Assembly: GCA_947564645.1 (NCBI GenBank)
Contig: CANOCU010000039.1
Span: forward strand, 1-33,779
Length of the DNA: 33,779 bases
Reading direction: 5' to 3'
Source of the DNA: an uncultured Lachnospiraceae bacterium
GTDB lineage: Bacteria > Bacillota > Clostridia > Lachnospirales > Lachnospiraceae
The notes beneath the pieces are model-generated. The model was given only the letters and a program-made list of their open reading frames with translations, made no database searches and was not told the DNA's origin. How positions within the stretch are numbered: position 1 is the first letter of the stretch; each line of letters starts with the position of its first letter. Shown here piece by piece: positions 33,229-33,779 of this stretch. Position numbers and translations under genes: made by a program.

Positions 33229-33779
33229 ATGAAGTCAAAAGACGAAAAACGCTTTCAATTTATTGGCAATGTTGTTATGATAATCATGACGATATTAGCG
33301 GTGGCGCCTTTGCTCCTGGTGATCATCTCTTCCTTTACAGACAATAACACATTGATCCGGAACGGTTACAGCTATTTTCCCGAGAAGTTCAGTTTGGATG
33401 CTTATCATTATATTTTTGTAGAAAATCCGCAGGTTTTGAAGGCGTATCTCGTATCCTTCAGGCTTACGGCTGTGGGAACGGTATTGTCGTTGTCCGTCAC
33501 AACATTGCTTGCCTATGCTATTTCCAAGAAAGAACTTCCGGCAAGAGGCGTTCTTACTTTCTACGTTTTCTTTACCATGCTGTTTAACGGCGGATTGGTC
33601 CCGACCTATATTAACTACGTGAATATTTTCCATATTAAGGATACTTTCTGGGGGTTGTTGCTGCCGGGCCTGGTGACGAACGGATTTAACGTTCTGCTCA
33701 TGAAATCTTACTTCACATCCAGTATTCCGGATGAGATCGTTGAAGCGGCGTATATTGACGGGGCATCTGAGACGCAGAC
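33229..33779 (+). CDS. ABC sugar importer permease, YtcP/LplC type (truncated by the window edge)
   Basis: The open frame starts at ATG 33229, after AAGGAGAGGG, and stays open to the end of the window (183 complete codons). It begins MKSKDEKRFQFIGNVVMIIM and has several hydrophobic segments; the EAA loop VEAAYIDGASETQ is reached just as the window ends, so roughly the last third is missing. It is the second permease of the importer, paired with the LplB-type gene upstream. Confidence 0.92.
   Translation, partial: MKSKDEKRFQFIGNVVMIIMTILAVAPLLLVIISSFTDNNTLIRNGYSYFPEKFSLDAYHYIFVENPQVLKAYLVSFRLTAVGTVLSLSVTTLLAYAISKKELPARGVLTFYVFFTMLFNGGLVPTYINYVNIFHIKDTFWGLLLPGLVTNGFNVLLMKSYFTSSIPDEIVEAAYIDGASETQ

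Overview
The window looks like chromosomal DNA from a gut-type clostridium, most likely Lachnospiraceae. This is an inference from strong AGGAGG-like ribosome binding sites, moderate GC, a tRNA-dependent T-box leader, LplB/YtcP-type sugar permeases with a YesM/YesN-type two-component system, and Old Yellow Enzyme/ferredoxin-type anaerobic redox enzymes. No rRNA, tRNA, transposase or integrase was recognised.

Region 1 (1-10326) is a complete type I-C CRISPR-Cas locus in the order cas3-cas5c-cas8c-cas7c-cas4-cas1-cas2, all on +. A leader follows, then an array of 29 repeats and 28 spacers. A well-spaced Shine-Dalgarno and in-frame ATG inside the 3' part of cas8c mark an internally translated small subunit, Cas11c. 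The terminal repeat is degenerate, so the array grows from the cas2 side. Region 2 (10352-11412) is a decayed AAA-ATPase/PD-(D/E)XK-type gene touching the array end. It has a one-base frameshift at Walker A and two apparent in-frame deletions.

Region 3 (11559-17864) is metabolic and housekeeping: a ferredoxin-fused aldo/keto reductase-like protein, a three-S1-domain RNA-binding protein, a divergent ABC-like ATPase, and a LysR regulator followed by an Old Yellow Enzyme-type flavin/FeS reductase. A 19-bp T-N11-A dyad lies between the last two. Region 4 (17881-19715) is a visibly AT-richer two-gene cassette with its own promoter and terminator. It encodes a HipA-type kinase domain and a protein that joins a HipA N-terminal-like segment to a HIRAN domain. 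This is the best candidate here for an under-described conflict or toxin-antitoxin-like module.

Region 5 (19796-22437) is a three-gene ABC-2 exporter. Region 6 (22461-24472) is an ECF sigma factor with an ECF-like promoter upstream, followed by a repeat-rich protein of unknown function. Region 7 (24478-26252, minus) is a TrpB2-type tryptophan synthase beta chain under a T-box leader with a UGG specifier. Region 8 (26284 to the end) is a carbohydrate-uptake locus: a minus-strand response regulator and sensor kinase, then a divergent GH-A-like glycosidase, a lipoprotein solute-binding protein and two permeases, the last cut by the window edge.
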